64,000 nt of DNA from Pyrinomonadaceae bacterium (GCA_021228405.1 JAJQRF010000003.1:399581-463580), one strand, 5' to 3'. Shown: positions 17,055 through 26,294, counted from the stretch's first letter. Notes: generated by a model not told the origin, from the letters alone. Numbers and translations: made by a program.

Positions 17055-18299
17055 CTAATTTTTTCTGAATTCCGTTTCCCATTTCAAGATCGGACGAACG
17101 GCTCCCGGAATCAGACCCGTGTAATCTCCGCGTGCCGAATCGCCTTCGATGCTGTCGATCACGTTAAAACTAACCGCATCGCGCTCGACCAGATGAACTT
17201 CCAACGGCTGAAAAGTGGCAATTATGACGTGAACGAACATACTGCCTTCCGCTAAAAGATTTGCAGGAATCCAGGCTTTACTGATAAAAGTTCCCTTTTC
17301 CCGCGGTCGCTCCTGCCAATTTTTGTCCTGATCGAAGGAAACAAAAACACACACGCCTTGCTCATTATACAAATGAAACGTCGGACGCAGGATTGTTCCC
17401 GCCTGTAAAATTTCGTAAGTTATCTCGATTGCGACCGTGTTGCGAATATCGACCGAAGAAACGGTTTCGCCGTCTTCGTTACAAATTCTTACGCGTTTCA
17501 GCCTCGTAATATCATTGCCGGGCGATGTTTCCGGATTTTCCCAGCATTTCTCCGCGCCCGTCTGACTTTGTTCGTGCAGATATTTACCGATGACTTCGTT
17601 TGTTTCGCCGTCAGCAACTACATTGCCGCCTTTCAGCCAGATGACGCGTTTGCAGAGGCGCGAAATCGACTGCATATCGTGCGAAACAAACAAAACCGTG
17701 CGCCCGGTTTCGCTGAAATCGCGCATTTTATTAAGACATTTCTTCTGAAAAGCCAGATCGCCGACCGCGAGCACTTCGTCAACGATCAACACTTCGGGGT
17801 CGAGATGCGCCGCCACCGAAAAAGCGAGCCGCATATACATTCCCGACGAATAATGTTTGACGGGCGTATCGAGAAATTTTTCGACCTCGGAAAAAGCCAC
17901 GATCTCGTCAAATTTTTTTTCGATCTCGGCGCGTTTCATTCCGAGAATCGCGCCGTTCAGATAAATATTTTCACGTCCTGAAAGCTCGTTGTGAAAACCC
18001 GTCCCGACTTCCAAAAGGCTCCCGATGCGTCCGCGAATCTCGATTTGTCCGCTCGTCGGTTTTGTAATGCGCGAAAGAATTTTCAAAAGCGTCGATTTTC
18101 CCGCACCGTTGTGCCCGATGATGCCGAGCGTTTCGCCGTCTTTAACGTCGAAATTGACATCTTTCAAAGCCCAAAGTTCGCGTTTTTTGTCGCGTTTCGG
18201 ATTTTTGACAAAACTCATCAAAGCATCGCGCAGGGAATTGTGCGACGCACCGCCGAGCCGGTAAAGTTTTGATAAATTTTCGACTTTTATTACCTTCAT
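17055..18299 (-). CDS. wzt: Polysaccharide ABC exporter ATP-binding protein with Wzt C-terminal domain
   Basis: 414 residues. The nucleotide-binding domain carries Walker A GHNGAGKST (about 62-70), signature HYSSGMYMRLAFSVA (about 148-162), Walker B VLIVDEVLAVGD and an H-loop in FVSHDM. Residues about 270-414 form a beta-rich Wzt_C domain, which in characterised O-antigen exporters recognises the modified non-reducing end of the glycan before export. Together with the Wzm permease gene upstream it makes an ABC-dependent exporter of O-antigen or capsule. The methyltransferases in the locus could supply the end-cap that Wzt_C reads; this is inference. Confidence 0.93.
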   Translation of the reverse strand: MKVIKVENLSKLYRLGGASHNSLRDALMSFVKNPKRDKKRELWALKDVNFDVKDGETLGIIGHNGAGKSTLLKILSRITKPTSGQIEIRGRIGSLLEVGTGFHNELSGRENIYLNGAILGMKRAEIEKKFDEIVAFSEVEKFLDTPVKHYSSGMYMRLAFSVAAHLDPEVLIVDEVLAVGDLAFQKKCLNKMRDFSETGRTVLFVSHDMQSISRLCKRVIWLKGGNVVADGETNEVIGKYLHEQSQTGAEKCWENPETSPGNDITRLKRVRICNEDGETVSSVDIRNTVAIEITYEILQAGTILRPTFHLYNEQGVCVFVSFDQDKNWQERPREKGTFISKAWIPANLLAEGSMFVHVIIATFQPLEVHLVERDAVSFNVIDSIEGDSARGDYTGLIPGAVRPILKWETEFRKN

Positions 18300-18354
18300 T
18301 GGTCTTCGGTCTTTGGTCTTCGTATTTTGATTTTTTCCAAGACCAAATACCCTT

Positions 18355-19185
18355 TTATATTAAATCCGCAAAATCGTCTTCCATTCGTTTGAAAACAAAG
18401 AGCGACAGCAAAACCAAAATCAGAATCGAAGCACACGAAACGCCGATTATCTGCCAATCGAAATTTGTGCCGAAAAGTGCGGCGCGAAAGCCTTCCAAAA
18501 TCCCGACCAGCGGATTTATTGCAAAAACAAAACGCCATTTTTCCGACAGCATCGACGACGAATAAAAGATCGGCGAAACGATCATCCAAACCTGTAAAGC
18601 AAACGGAAGCGCAAATTTAACGTCACGAAAACGCACATTCAAAGCCGAAAACAGCGTCCCGAATGCGACGGTTTGAACGATCGCCAGAATCAAAAAAAGC
18701 GGCGCAAGCAAAATCTGCACAGTCGGCACGGTTCCGTAATAGATCATTAAAACAACAAGAATTATCAGGCTGAAAAACAGATCGGTAATTCCTGCGAGCG
18801 TCGCCGCAAAAGGCACGATCAGGCGCGGAAAATAGACTTTCGTGACGAGATTCGTGTTAGAAACGAAACTGTTGCTCGCCATCGTGATCGAAGTATGCAC
18901 GAACAGCCAGATCATCAAACCGCTCAAGGCAAAAAGCGGATAAGGAACGTCTTTCGTATCGAAACGCGCAAAATTGCTGAACAAAACCGTAAAGATCGCC
19001 GTCGTGATGACCGGCTGTAAGATCACCCACAAAACGCCGATTGCCGTTTGTTTATAGCGGATTTTGACATCGCGCCACGTCAAAAAATACAGCAGTTCGC
19101 GGTAAGTCCAGATTTCTTTTAAATCCAAACTTAACCACGATTTTTTCGGTCTTATAAGAGTTATTTTTCCGCTTTCCGCCGACAG
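18355..19185 (-). CDS. wzm: Polysaccharide ABC exporter permease (ABC-2 type), CTG start proposed
   Basis: About 276 residues with six membrane helices. LKEIWTYRELLYFLTWRDVKIRYKQT is the family's N-terminal signature, and an internal VIWVILQPVITT-like segment follows. The earliest conventional start, TTG at 19128, lies within the conserved leader: the preceding codons encode ITLIRPKKSWLSL, which matches the usual start of Wzm proteins. The frame upstream holds no ATG, GTG or TTG before a stop at 19213-19215. CTG at 19185, eight bases after GGAG and two bases after the preceding gene's stop, is the best candidate. Partner of the Wzt ATPase 55 bases downstream. Confidence 0.88.
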   Translation of the reverse strand: MSAESGKITLIRPKKSWLSLDLKEIWTYRELLYFLTWRDVKIRYKQTAIGVLWVILQPVITTAIFTVLFSNFARFDTKDVPYPLFALSGLMIWLFVHTSITMASNSFVSNTNLVTKVYFPRLIVPFAATLAGITDLFFSLIILVVLMIYYGTVPTVQILLAPLFLILAIVQTVAFGTLFSALNVRFRDVKFALPFALQVWMIVSPIFYSSSMLSEKWRFVFAINPLVGILEGFRAALFGTNFDWQIIGVSCASILILVLLSLFVFKRMEDDFADLI

Positions 19186-19187
19186 TT

Positions 19188-19910
19188 TTATTTCTCCAAC
19201 TCCTGCATTAACTTAAAATTATGAAACGTCGCCGCCAATGTCACGGCAGTGCCGTTCGGATGCGAAAGATTATTTTCGATGATTTTTATTTCCCTGTAAC
19301 CATTTGTCGTCAGCAGATTTATCAACGAACCGAGCGACAGCCAGAAGGATTTTTTACTCATTCCGCTCAAAGGGTCTAAAATGCCGCCTTCACGATAAAA
19401 TTTTCCGCGCCAGCCCTCGCGCATTTTCTTTGCCTTTGCTTCTTCGGAAACCTGCGTCCAGATAAAAATATTCGGGCTGATCGCCGAAAGTTTCGGAATC
19501 AATTCCCACGGACGCGGCAAATGATAAAGTAAGCCCGAACAAAAAACCGCATCAAATCTGCCGAGCTTCTGAAAATCGAGTTTTTCAATATCAGCTTGCA
19601 CAAATTCGACTTTTTTATCGTCTAAAATGCTTTGCACGAACTTGGCTCTTTCGATATTTATCTCTCTTGATTCGATTGCCGTAACTTTCTCTATCTGCGG
19701 ACTTTGTGCCAAAGCGAAACTGTGTCCGCCTTCCAGAGAACCCAATTCGACAACGGTTTTCACATTTGGAAATATCTCAAAAAACTGCTTGATTCGCGCA
19801 TCATTCATCGCGTCGAAATTTCCGCCGAACTTTTCGCCTTCAATGTGAAATTGCGTGATCCAAGGCTTTCTTTTCTCAAATTCCGCTTTTATATCTGCAA
19901 GATCATTCAT
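19188..19910 (-). CDS. Class I SAM-dependent methyltransferase
   Basis: 240 residues. VVELGSLEGGHSFALA (about 54-69) is motif I, VTAIESREINIERA motif II, and FDAVFCSGLLYHLPRPW (about 119-135) the post-motif region typical of small-molecule or glycan methyltransferases. No signal peptide or membrane segment. Its stop is two bases before the proposed start of wzm and its ATG is seven bases after the stop of the glycosyltransferase upstream, so it belongs to the same polysaccharide operon. The acceptor is unknown; glycan capping is a plausible role. Confidence 0.85.
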   Translation of the reverse strand: MNDLADIKAEFEKRKPWITQFHIEGEKFGGNFDAMNDARIKQFFEIFPNVKTVVELGSLEGGHSFALAQSPQIEKVTAIESREINIERAKFVQSILDDKKVEFVQADIEKLDFQKLGRFDAVFCSGLLYHLPRPWELIPKLSAISPNIFIWTQVSEEAKAKKMREGWRGKFYREGGILDPLSGMSKKSFWLSLGSLINLLTTNGYREIKIIENNLSHPNGTAVTLAATFHNFKLMQELEK

Positions 19911-19917
19911 AATTTCT

Positions 19918-20871
19918 TTATCTCCAATCTGAATATTTATTCCGCATTTTTTCGCGCCAAAGCTTGCGGCGGTAATTTATGATGCTCATCGGCACGAACA
20001 TTCGCGCCGAAAATTTCAGGATTTGCGCAATCGAATCTGCGCTTTGCCAACTTTCTCTGGCAAGCTTTAAGGCTTCTTTTTTCAAGCCTTTATGCAGAAA
20101 ATCGCCGGCGTAACGAAATTTCACTTTACGCTGAACTTCTTCGATGTTCGATTCGTCGAGCGCGAGTTTTTCCTTGTTTCTGTCCTGCGCCGCCAAAACT
20201 TCTGCGAGCATCAGATTCATATCACCGCTGACATTCCAGCCGTGATGCCGCCAGACGGAAAGCACTTGTTTATCGAACAAAAACTCGCCTTCATCGCTCA
20301 ATTTTATGTAAAATTCATAATCTTCGAGCCGCGAATTTTCGTTCCAGCGATAGTTTTCCAAAAGCTTCCGCCGATAGAAAACCGTCGAGCTGATCGGCGC
20401 AATTCCCAAACGGAGCATTTCACGCGCATCGGTCGGAAAATTCCACCATTCCGCCGAACTTTCAAAAATATTGTCGTCCGCATCGAGAAAAAGCGCGTTT
20501 CCGTAAGCCAAAACCGCCGTTTCATTACGGTCTAAAAGTTTCGTGCGTTCTTCCAAAAATCGCGAAAGCCAGATGTCGTCCGAACCGATATAAGCGAAAT
20601 ATTCGCCCGAACTTTTTGCAAAACCTTCGTTCAAAGTCGCGCAAAGTCCGCGATTTTCACGCACGATCAACTCTGCATCGAACGGGCAATCCTTCAAAAC
20701 TCTTTCAATGATCTTCGGCGAATCGTCCTTTGAACCGTCATCGATCACGAGCAGTTTTTTCGGGCTGAATGTTTGATCGATGATCGATCTCAAACATTTT
20801 TCGATAAACGGCGCGTGGTTGTATGACGGCACAAATGTAAAAACTTCATTTTTCGATTCGTAGTTTTTCAT
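19918..20871 (-). CDS. Family 2 glycosyltransferase
   Basis: 317 residues. The GT-A domain opens with FTFVPSYNHAPFIEKCLRS (about 11-29) and continues with LLVIDDGSKDDSPKI, RENRGLCATLNEGF and YIGSDDIWLSRF, where SDD is the DxD-type metal site. TVFYRRKLLENY and LEDYEFYIKLSD are typical later landmarks of GT2 enzymes in O-antigen loci. It is the first gene of the minus-strand unit that runs through the methyltransferase, Wzm, Wzt and TylF genes. Sugar specificity cannot be deduced. Confidence 0.88.
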   Translation of the reverse strand: MKNYESKNEVFTFVPSYNHAPFIEKCLRSIIDQTFSPKKLLVIDDGSKDDSPKIIERVLKDCPFDAELIVRENRGLCATLNEGFAKSSGEYFAYIGSDDIWLSRFLEERTKLLDRNETAVLAYGNALFLDADDNIFESSAEWWNFPTDAREMLRLGIAPISSTVFYRRKLLENYRWNENSRLEDYEFYIKLSDEGEFLFDKQVLSVWRHHGWNVSGDMNLMLAEVLAAQDRNKEKLALDESNIEEVQRKVKFRYAGDFLHKGLKKEALKLARESWQSADSIAQILKFSARMFVPMSIINYRRKLWREKMRNKYSDWR

Positions 20872-20938
20872 CGTTCAAATCAATAGAAAATGAAAACATA
20901 TTTGCCCGCAAATGTCATTTATCGTTTAATAAGTCGGG

Positions 20939-22051
20939 ATGAAGATTCTGCATTTTCTCGACACGGTAAATCGCGGCGGCGCGGAAACGCTCGTCCTCGA
21001 CGTGTGCCGAAACGCGGAAAAATCAGGTATCGAAATATTTTTTGCCAACGCCGGCGGCGGCGCGCTCGAAGAAGACTTCAGAAATTCGGACGTGAAGTAT
21101 TTTCGCCTCAACCGCCGCCTTCCATTCGATCCTCTGCTCGTTTCCGGGCTTCGCAAAATACTGCGCGAAAACGGGATCGACATCATACACACGCATCAGG
21201 CAGTCGAAGGACTTCACGCGGTTGCGGCGGTTTTCGGGCTGAAAACGAAAGTCGTTTTGACGCATCACGGCATCGTTCCCGACAAAAAAAATCTGCTTGC
21301 GACCAAGTTTCTGCTTAAACGCGTCGCACACAATATTTTAGTCGGACGCGAATCGAAAAAAACTTACGAACGCGACTTCGATTTTCGTTTTCCCGAAAAA
21401 ACGTCGGTCATTTACAACGGCGTTGACGAAATGCGTTTGCGACCTTCGAGAAAGAACTTTCGTGAAGAAATAAAGATTTCAAATGACGCTCTTTTGATCG
21501 GAATGGTCGGAAATTTTTATCCCGAGCCGCGTAAAGACCAGATGACCTTGTGCCGCGCATTGCCGAAAATATTTAACGAAATGCCGAATGTTCGATGTGT
21601 TTTCGCAGGGAAAATATTTGACGGCGCGGAAGATAAATTTAACGGATGCGTGCAGTTTTGCGAAGCTAACGGGATTGCCGAAAAAGTTCATTTTCTGGGC
21701 GCACGAAACGACATTCCCGACATTCTCGCCGCGCTCGACGTTTTCGTTTGTTCGTCGCTTGCCGAAGGTTTGCCGATCGCCGTCAACGAAGCGATGCTGA
21801 CGCAAACGCCGACCCTTGTTTCCGACATTCCGCCGCTGCTCGAAGCCTCGAAGAACGGCGAGTTTTCCGAGGTTTTCAAGACTCAAAACGCGGAAGAGTT
21901 GAGCGAAAAAGTTTTGAATTTATTGAAAAACACAAAATTGCGCGAAGACTTGGGAAATCGCGCACTGAAATTTGCAAAGGAAAATTTCAGCATCGAAGCG
22001 CATCTGAAAAATCTCAAAAATCTTTACGAGAAAATTTTAGAAAAAAAATAG
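20939..22051 (+). CDS. Family 4 glycosyltransferase (GT-B)
   Basis: 370 residues. FLDTVNRGGAETLVLD (about 5-20) is the glycine-rich N-terminal acceptor loop and IIHTHQAVEGLHA follows. The C-terminal donor domain has VGNFYPEPRKDQMTL, VHFLGARNDIPDILAALDVFVCSSLAEGLPIAVNEAM with the EGLP-x5-E signature of GT4 near 281-290, and a terminal ENFSIEAHLKNL. It is transcribed divergently from the GT2 unit with 67 bases between, which must hold both promoters. It probably adds a sugar to the same surface glycan. Confidence 0.9.
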   Translation: MKILHFLDTVNRGGAETLVLDVCRNAEKSGIEIFFANAGGGALEEDFRNSDVKYFRLNRRLPFDPLLVSGLRKILRENGIDIIHTHQAVEGLHAVAAVFGLKTKVVLTHHGIVPDKKNLLATKFLLKRVAHNILVGRESKKTYERDFDFRFPEKTSVIYNGVDEMRLRPSRKNFREEIKISNDALLIGMVGNFYPEPRKDQMTLCRALPKIFNEMPNVRCVFAGKIFDGAEDKFNGCVQFCEANGIAEKVHFLGARNDIPDILAALDVFVCSSLAEGLPIAVNEAMLTQTPTLVSDIPPLLEASKNGEFSEVFKTQNAEELSEKVLNLLKNTKLREDLGNRALKFAKENFSIEAHLKNLKNLYEKILEKK

Positions 22052-22054
22052 AAA

Positions 22055-22121
22055 GCAGATTTGGCAGATAAAAACGGATTTATTTTAAAGAATTATCTGC
22101 TAAAATCCGCCAAATCTGCCG
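22055..22121. repeat. Intergenic inverted repeat (GCAGATTTGGC arms)
   Basis: GCAGATTTGGC (from 22055) is the reverse complement of GCCAAATCTGC about 50 bases later, with further partial pairing of the interior (ATCTGC, ATCCG tracts). It separates the convergent GT4 and serine-hydrolase genes. The sequence family differs from the GCCCACGAAA palindromes but the layout (long imperfect arms between gene ends) is the same. Confidence 0.6.
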
Positions 22122-22138
22122 AATCCGCGTTCCAATTC

Positions 22139-23164
22139 TTACTCTTTCCCGAACAGCAATCTTTCCAAAAACTCGCGGTCTTCGTATTTTCCCTGTTTGC
22201 CTTGACGGACGATCACCAAATCCATCGAAGGAATAATATAAAGCCTTTGATTAAGTGCGCCCGCCGCCATATATAAATCTTTTACGCCCGAAACTACGCC
22301 GTTTTGACGAATATTTTCCATATTCGTGCGCGCCTGGATTTGTCTGCCCTGCGGGTCGATTCCGGCATGATTGAGCCAAAAAGTGATGCCGTAAGCCTGA
22401 TTTGCTTTCGAGCCGATGACGAGTTCATCGAGCAATTTCTTTTTAATAATCTGTTTGCCGTTCCATTTTCCGCCATTTTTCAGAAAAAGTCCGAATTTTA
22501 CCCATTCACGCACCGTCAGGCTTGCGCCTTGCGGAAGCAAAGGATCGCCGCCGATTTTGCGCCAAAAACCGACATTTAACCCGATCGGTTTGAGAATTCT
22601 TCTTTCCAGATAGCCGTAAACGGTTTCTTTTTTCGGCGCGAGCTTGCGTTTCATTACTTCGCCGAAAATCTGGAAAGGAACGGGACCGTATTCAAATTTA
22701 TTTCCCGCCATAAAACTGATAGGCGACTTTACGGCTTCCGCATAGGTCGGAACTCTGCCGATCTGTCCAGCATCGATTCCGCTTGTTAAAGAAAGCAATT
22801 GGCGCAGGGTGATGTTTGCTTTCTGCGAATCGTTTTTCCATTCCGTGATCGTGTCGCTTACTTTTTCATCGAAACTTTTAACGAGTTTATCCTCGATCGC
22901 GGCGGCAAGCATCACGCCCGAAAACGATTTTGTTCCGCTCGCCAAAAGCCACGGTTTTTCGGCGGAATGACCGTTTTGATAATCTTCAAAAACGATCTTA
23001 TCGCCTTTCATTACAAGCACCGAAAGCCCGTTCGTTTGCGCGGAATATTCAGCCGCGAGTTTGTATCTTTCCTGCTCGGAAAGTTTTTTGTTTTGGGCTT
23101 TTACCGAACAGGAAAACGCAAAAAGAAGCGAAAATGAAATGATTGCTGAAAAGATATTTCTCAT
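22139..23164 (-). CDS. Exported serine hydrolase, class C beta-lactamase family
   Basis: About 341 residues from the ATG at 23164; a start four codons earlier is possible. A hydrophobic N-terminus with AFSC could be a lipobox; alternatively cleavage falls after VKA. The SxxK nucleophile motif is SGTKSF (about 77-82). SLTSGIDAGQIG and a C-terminal GVVSGVKDLYMAAGALNQRLYIIPSMDLVIVRQG follow the pattern of EstB/PBP-like proteins. The substrate (ester, D-amino-acid peptide or none) cannot be told, and this family is usually not a true lactamase. Single gene between two intergenic inverted repeats. Confidence 0.82.
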   Translation of the reverse strand: MRNIFSAIISFSLLFAFSCSVKAQNKKLSEQERYKLAAEYSAQTNGLSVLVMKGDKIVFEDYQNGHSAEKPWLLASGTKSFSGVMLAAAIEDKLVKSFDEKVSDTITEWKNDSQKANITLRQLLSLTSGIDAGQIGRVPTYAEAVKSPISFMAGNKFEYGPVPFQIFGEVMKRKLAPKKETVYGYLERRILKPIGLNVGFWRKIGGDPLLPQGASLTVREWVKFGLFLKNGGKWNGKQIIKKKLLDELVIGSKANQAYGITFWLNHAGIDPQGRQIQARTNMENIRQNGVVSGVKDLYMAAGALNQRLYIIPSMDLVIVRQGKQGKYEDREFLERLLFGKE

Positions 23165-23181
23165 AAATTTAGACAAAAAAA

Positions 23182-23274
23182 GAACGCGGATTCAAAAAAT
23201 TCAGTAGATTTTTGCAGATGATTTCTATCAAAAAAAATCCGCTTTAACCCGCCTTATCCGTAAAATCCGCGTTC
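23182..23274. repeat. Intergenic inverted repeat (GAACGCGGATT arms)
   Basis: GAACGCGGATT (23182-23192) pairs perfectly with AATCCGCGTTC (23264-23274). The interior carries shorter CCGC tracts. It lies between two minus-strand genes, upstream of the serine hydrolase and just beyond the DUF1800 stop, so a 3'-end hairpin role is possible. Confidence 0.6.
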
Positions 23275-23286
23275 AAATAAAAGCAA

Positions 23287-25305
23287 CTACTGACGTTGGA
23301 AATCGGGAGAACCCAAAATCAAACCGACCACCTTAAATACTTCGGCGTTTCCGCTCGGCGCGAGCAGACGGGCTTGTCCGCCCATTCCGCGTCGTCCGCC
23401 GCCTTGTCCGCCCTGCATTGCGGGCATCGACATTTCCATATCGTCCGCATCAGCCGCGAGTTTCGGTTCGATCAAAGGCTGTTCGATCTGTTTCATCAGC
23501 GTTTGTTTCGTGGCAGGCGCAATGTCGCCTTCGAGAATTTCACCGACCGCTTTTTCGAGAATCTGATCTTTTGAAGCGGCTTCAAAGTTTTTCAGATTTA
23601 CCTTTGCTTGCGGAATTCTGTTCGATGCGAGCGCGACGGCAAAGTTCATTCTTTCCAAAAGCGCGCCCGTGTTCACCCAATCTTCCGCCGTGTCGGGATA
23701 GCCTGTCGGCGCGATGTATCCGTAAAGCGGTTCGCCCATTTTATTTAACATCGAAATCAAAGCCGGACTCGTTTTCACGTCGGCATCGAGCGTGCGAAGC
23801 GAACTGACCATCAATTCAAACGGCGTTTTGATCTTTGCGCGGTAATTTTCCGGCGCGTAAAACTCTTTATCGTTGAAAAGCGTGCGTAAAGTCGTTTTGA
23901 TGTCGCCTTTCGATTTATTGAAGGATTCGGCAACGCGGTTGACCAGAGCCTCGTCCGGATTATCGGAAACGAATTTCACGGCAAGCTTGCGGGCGATAAA
24001 TTTCGCGGTCGAAGGATGCGAAACGAGAATGTCGATCACTTTCAAGCCGTCATTGATTCCGCCTTCGTTCACTTTTTGCCCGAGAACGGTTTTCGTGCCG
24101 TCTTCGTGCCATTTTTCGTTGAAATAAAATTCGCCCGATTCGATGTCGTCAGGCACGCCCGCCATTTTCTGCAAACGCGCAAGTTGTTTGTTGTCCTTGC
24201 CTTGAATATCATTGGCAGCGGCTTTGCGATAACCGCGCGGGTCGGCGATCGTCCAGCCAGTAAAGGCTTTCGCAACTTCTACAATGTCCTGCTGTGTGTA
24301 ACCGCCGTCAACGCCGAGCGTGTGAAGTTCCATCAGTTCGCGGGCGTAATTCTCATTGATCCCGCGCTGATTTTTCTTCTGATTTTCCATCGCTTTTTTC
24401 GCCCGTTCGATGCGCTGATCGATCTCGGCATCGGTCAATCCGCGATTTCGCATATTTTCGCGCATTCGCGGGGTCAGCTGACCGCTTTGCAAAGCTCTCT
24501 GCAAACGCCGATTTCCCTGCCGATTCCCGTTCATTTGCGTGTTCGGCGACATACTCTGAAAATTGTCGAGATAAAAAAGCATCGCCGGATGCTGTGCCGT
24601 TCCCGTCAGCAAATCCTTGAAATTTCCGAGCGCGTTTTTGCGGATAACGTCGCGTTCATAAGACGGAATAAACCATTTGACCGCTGCTTTTCCCGCGTAA
24701 ACGTTGAAATGATTGAGCCAGAAATCGGTCATTGCTTCCTGCAACTGATACTCGGAATAAGTTGCGCGGATGATGCGCGAAGCCTGCATTTGCTGAACTA
24801 TCTGATTTGCCGGACGCAGGTTGTATTCCTGATAATATTCGCGCAGTTTTTGCTGACGTTCCTTTCTTTCGTCGGCGGTCATCTCCGCATCGTTTGCCGC
24901 GTTCGGCATATTTTGCGCGTTTTGGGCGATGTTGCGTTTTCCGCCTTCAAGCTGGCGAATCAACGCGCCGGGATTGGGATATTTGGCGAAAATCTCCGCC
25001 GTTTGCATATCCAGAACCTCAAGATTCTGCAAACGCGCCGCCACTTGCGCGCTGTCGCTCGAAGGCGCGTTCAATTGCTGTTCGATGTATTTCTGCAAGC
25101 CCATCGCCTTCACGCGTTCGACATCGCCCGGACGTGCGCCGAAACCGAGCCGATTGAGAACGTGCAGGATTTTTTTATCTTCCGACAAACCCGCCTTTTT
25201 CGGAACCGTGTCGCCCGCACCAAATGCCAGAATCGGCGCAAACAGCGTAAAGATCATTAAAAATGCTGTTATTTTATAAAGTGGAGAAAATTCCCGTTTC
25301 ATCAT
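23287..25305 (-). CDS. DUF1800 family exported protein
   Basis: 672 residues. The signal peptide (KITAFLMIFTLFAPILAFGA) is followed by the DUF1800 opening HVLNRLGFGARPGDVERVKAMG (about 49-70), then NFKDLLTG, MLFYLDNFQS, NENYARELMELHTLGVDGGYTQQDI and VAKAFTGWT (core of the family, about 325-370), ending in the LGSPDFQRQ tail typical of the group. Two low-complexity stretches are unusual: a Gln/Arg/Asn-rich segment near 255-310 and a Met/Gly-rich one near 635-650. Function of DUF1800 is unknown; in many genomes it precedes a DUF1501 gene, which is absent here. Confidence 0.9.
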   Translation of the reverse strand: MMKREFSPLYKITAFLMIFTLFAPILAFGAGDTVPKKAGLSEDKKILHVLNRLGFGARPGDVERVKAMGLQKYIEQQLNAPSSDSAQVAARLQNLEVLDMQTAEIFAKYPNPGALIRQLEGGKRNIAQNAQNMPNAANDAEMTADERKERQQKLREYYQEYNLRPANQIVQQMQASRIIRATYSEYQLQEAMTDFWLNHFNVYAGKAAVKWFIPSYERDVIRKNALGNFKDLLTGTAQHPAMLFYLDNFQSMSPNTQMNGNRQGNRRLQRALQSGQLTPRMRENMRNRGLTDAEIDQRIERAKKAMENQKKNQRGINENYARELMELHTLGVDGGYTQQDIVEVAKAFTGWTIADPRGYRKAAANDIQGKDNKQLARLQKMAGVPDDIESGEFYFNEKWHEDGTKTVLGQKVNEGGINDGLKVIDILVSHPSTAKFIARKLAVKFVSDNPDEALVNRVAESFNKSKGDIKTTLRTLFNDKEFYAPENYRAKIKTPFELMVSSLRTLDADVKTSPALISMLNKMGEPLYGYIAPTGYPDTAEDWVNTGALLERMNFAVALASNRIPQAKVNLKNFEAASKDQILEKAVGEILEGDIAPATKQTLMKQIEQPLIEPKLAADADDMEMSMPAMQGGQGGGRRGMGGQARLLAPSGNAEVFKVVGLILGSPDFQRQ

Positions 25306-25555
25306 TTTTTACCTCTGAATCTATGATCGCTTTGAATAATTTCAAAATGTTTCCGTAAAGTTAGACGCAGACAAGCCGCGGTTGGGCGAAAAAATTTATC
25401 GTTCTTTGTTCAAGGCGGCTGAAATATCTGCGAAAAAACTACCGGTTTTCAAAGGTTTGATACAACGAATTCACCTTAATTTCGCATCAAAAATTTCGTA
25501 ATTCGTTCCAAATGAGTTAAAATGTCCTGAGTTTACCATTGAAGATTTTAAGACA

Positions 25556-26077
25556 ATGAAAATAAATAAAAATTCGCTTTTGCTTTCCCTGATTTTAGGT
25601 TTATTTCTCGCATTTTCGGCGTTTTCCCAAACGACTTTTAGTGATGCCAATGCCGATTACACTTTCGATCTGCCGAATAACACATGGGAAATGACGGTCA
25701 AGCCGACCGCGATCAGCCCGAATGTCGAATATGTTTACGGCGACCGTCGCGACGGACATTTGAAGATTCGCAAACTTTCCCTGAGATCGGACGATCTCAT
25801 CTCAGACCTGATCGAACGCGAAGAACAAAAGATACAGTTCTTAAAAGGTTATGTCGCGGGAAAACAGGAAAATTTCAGCGGCACGTTCAGCGGCAATGTT
25901 TTTAACTACGAATATCTCGATTCGGGACGCAATATGAGCGGCAGACTTTATTTTCTGAAAGCCGACGCTTCGACCGTTTATGTTTTGATATTTACGGGCG
26001 AACGCGACAAGCTTCGCTCGATCCGCAACTACACGGACGCGATTGCCCGCTCGTTTGAATTGAAAAAAGCAAAGTAA
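25556..26077 (+). CDS. Exported hypothetical protein
   Basis: 173 residues. A clear signal peptide (LLLSLILGLFLAFSAFSQ) and a compact beta-rich body. YTFDLPNNTWEM at the mature N-terminus and VYVLIFTGERDKLRSIRNYTDAIARSF at the C-terminus resemble PsbP- or DcrB-like exported folds, which end in a helix following an IFTG-type strand; this is only a resemblance. No partner. A hairpin with a T tract follows 22 bases after the stop. Confidence 0.7.
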   Translation: MKINKNSLLLSLILGLFLAFSAFSQTTFSDANADYTFDLPNNTWEMTVKPTAISPNVEYVYGDRRDGHLKIRKLSLRSDDLISDLIEREEQKIQFLKGYVAGKQENFSGTFSGNVFNYEYLDSGRNMSGRLYFLKADASTVYVLIFTGERDKLRSIRNYTDAIARSFELKKAK

Positions 26078-26098
26078 AATTTGAAAATCGACAAATCG

Positions 26099-26136
26099 AA
26101 AATGTGCTTTCCGAATGATCGTGAAGCACATTTTTT
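26099..26136 (+). terminator. Rho-independent terminator
   Basis: AAAATGTGCTT and AAGCACATTTT form an 11-bp stem around a 14-base loop, followed by T residues. It lies just after the exported hypothetical gene ending at 26077. Confidence 0.8.
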
Positions 26137-26294
26137 ATGCCTGGAATCAACTGATCTAAAAACTTTCTTGATCGATCCGCGTAAAAGTTTCGAGATAAGA
26201 AATTGCTTTTGATTATTGATTGTGTAAATATTCAGTTTTGCGATGGCAATTTCTTTCCTTTTTAATGACTTTCTTCATTAAGAAACGATAATTT

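Noticed and set aside
24016-25260. 414-residue plus-strand open frame opposite the DUF1800 gene
   Set aside because: Antisense to a gene with signal peptide and full domain; low-complexity, Arg/Phe-rich translation without domain or ribosome site.
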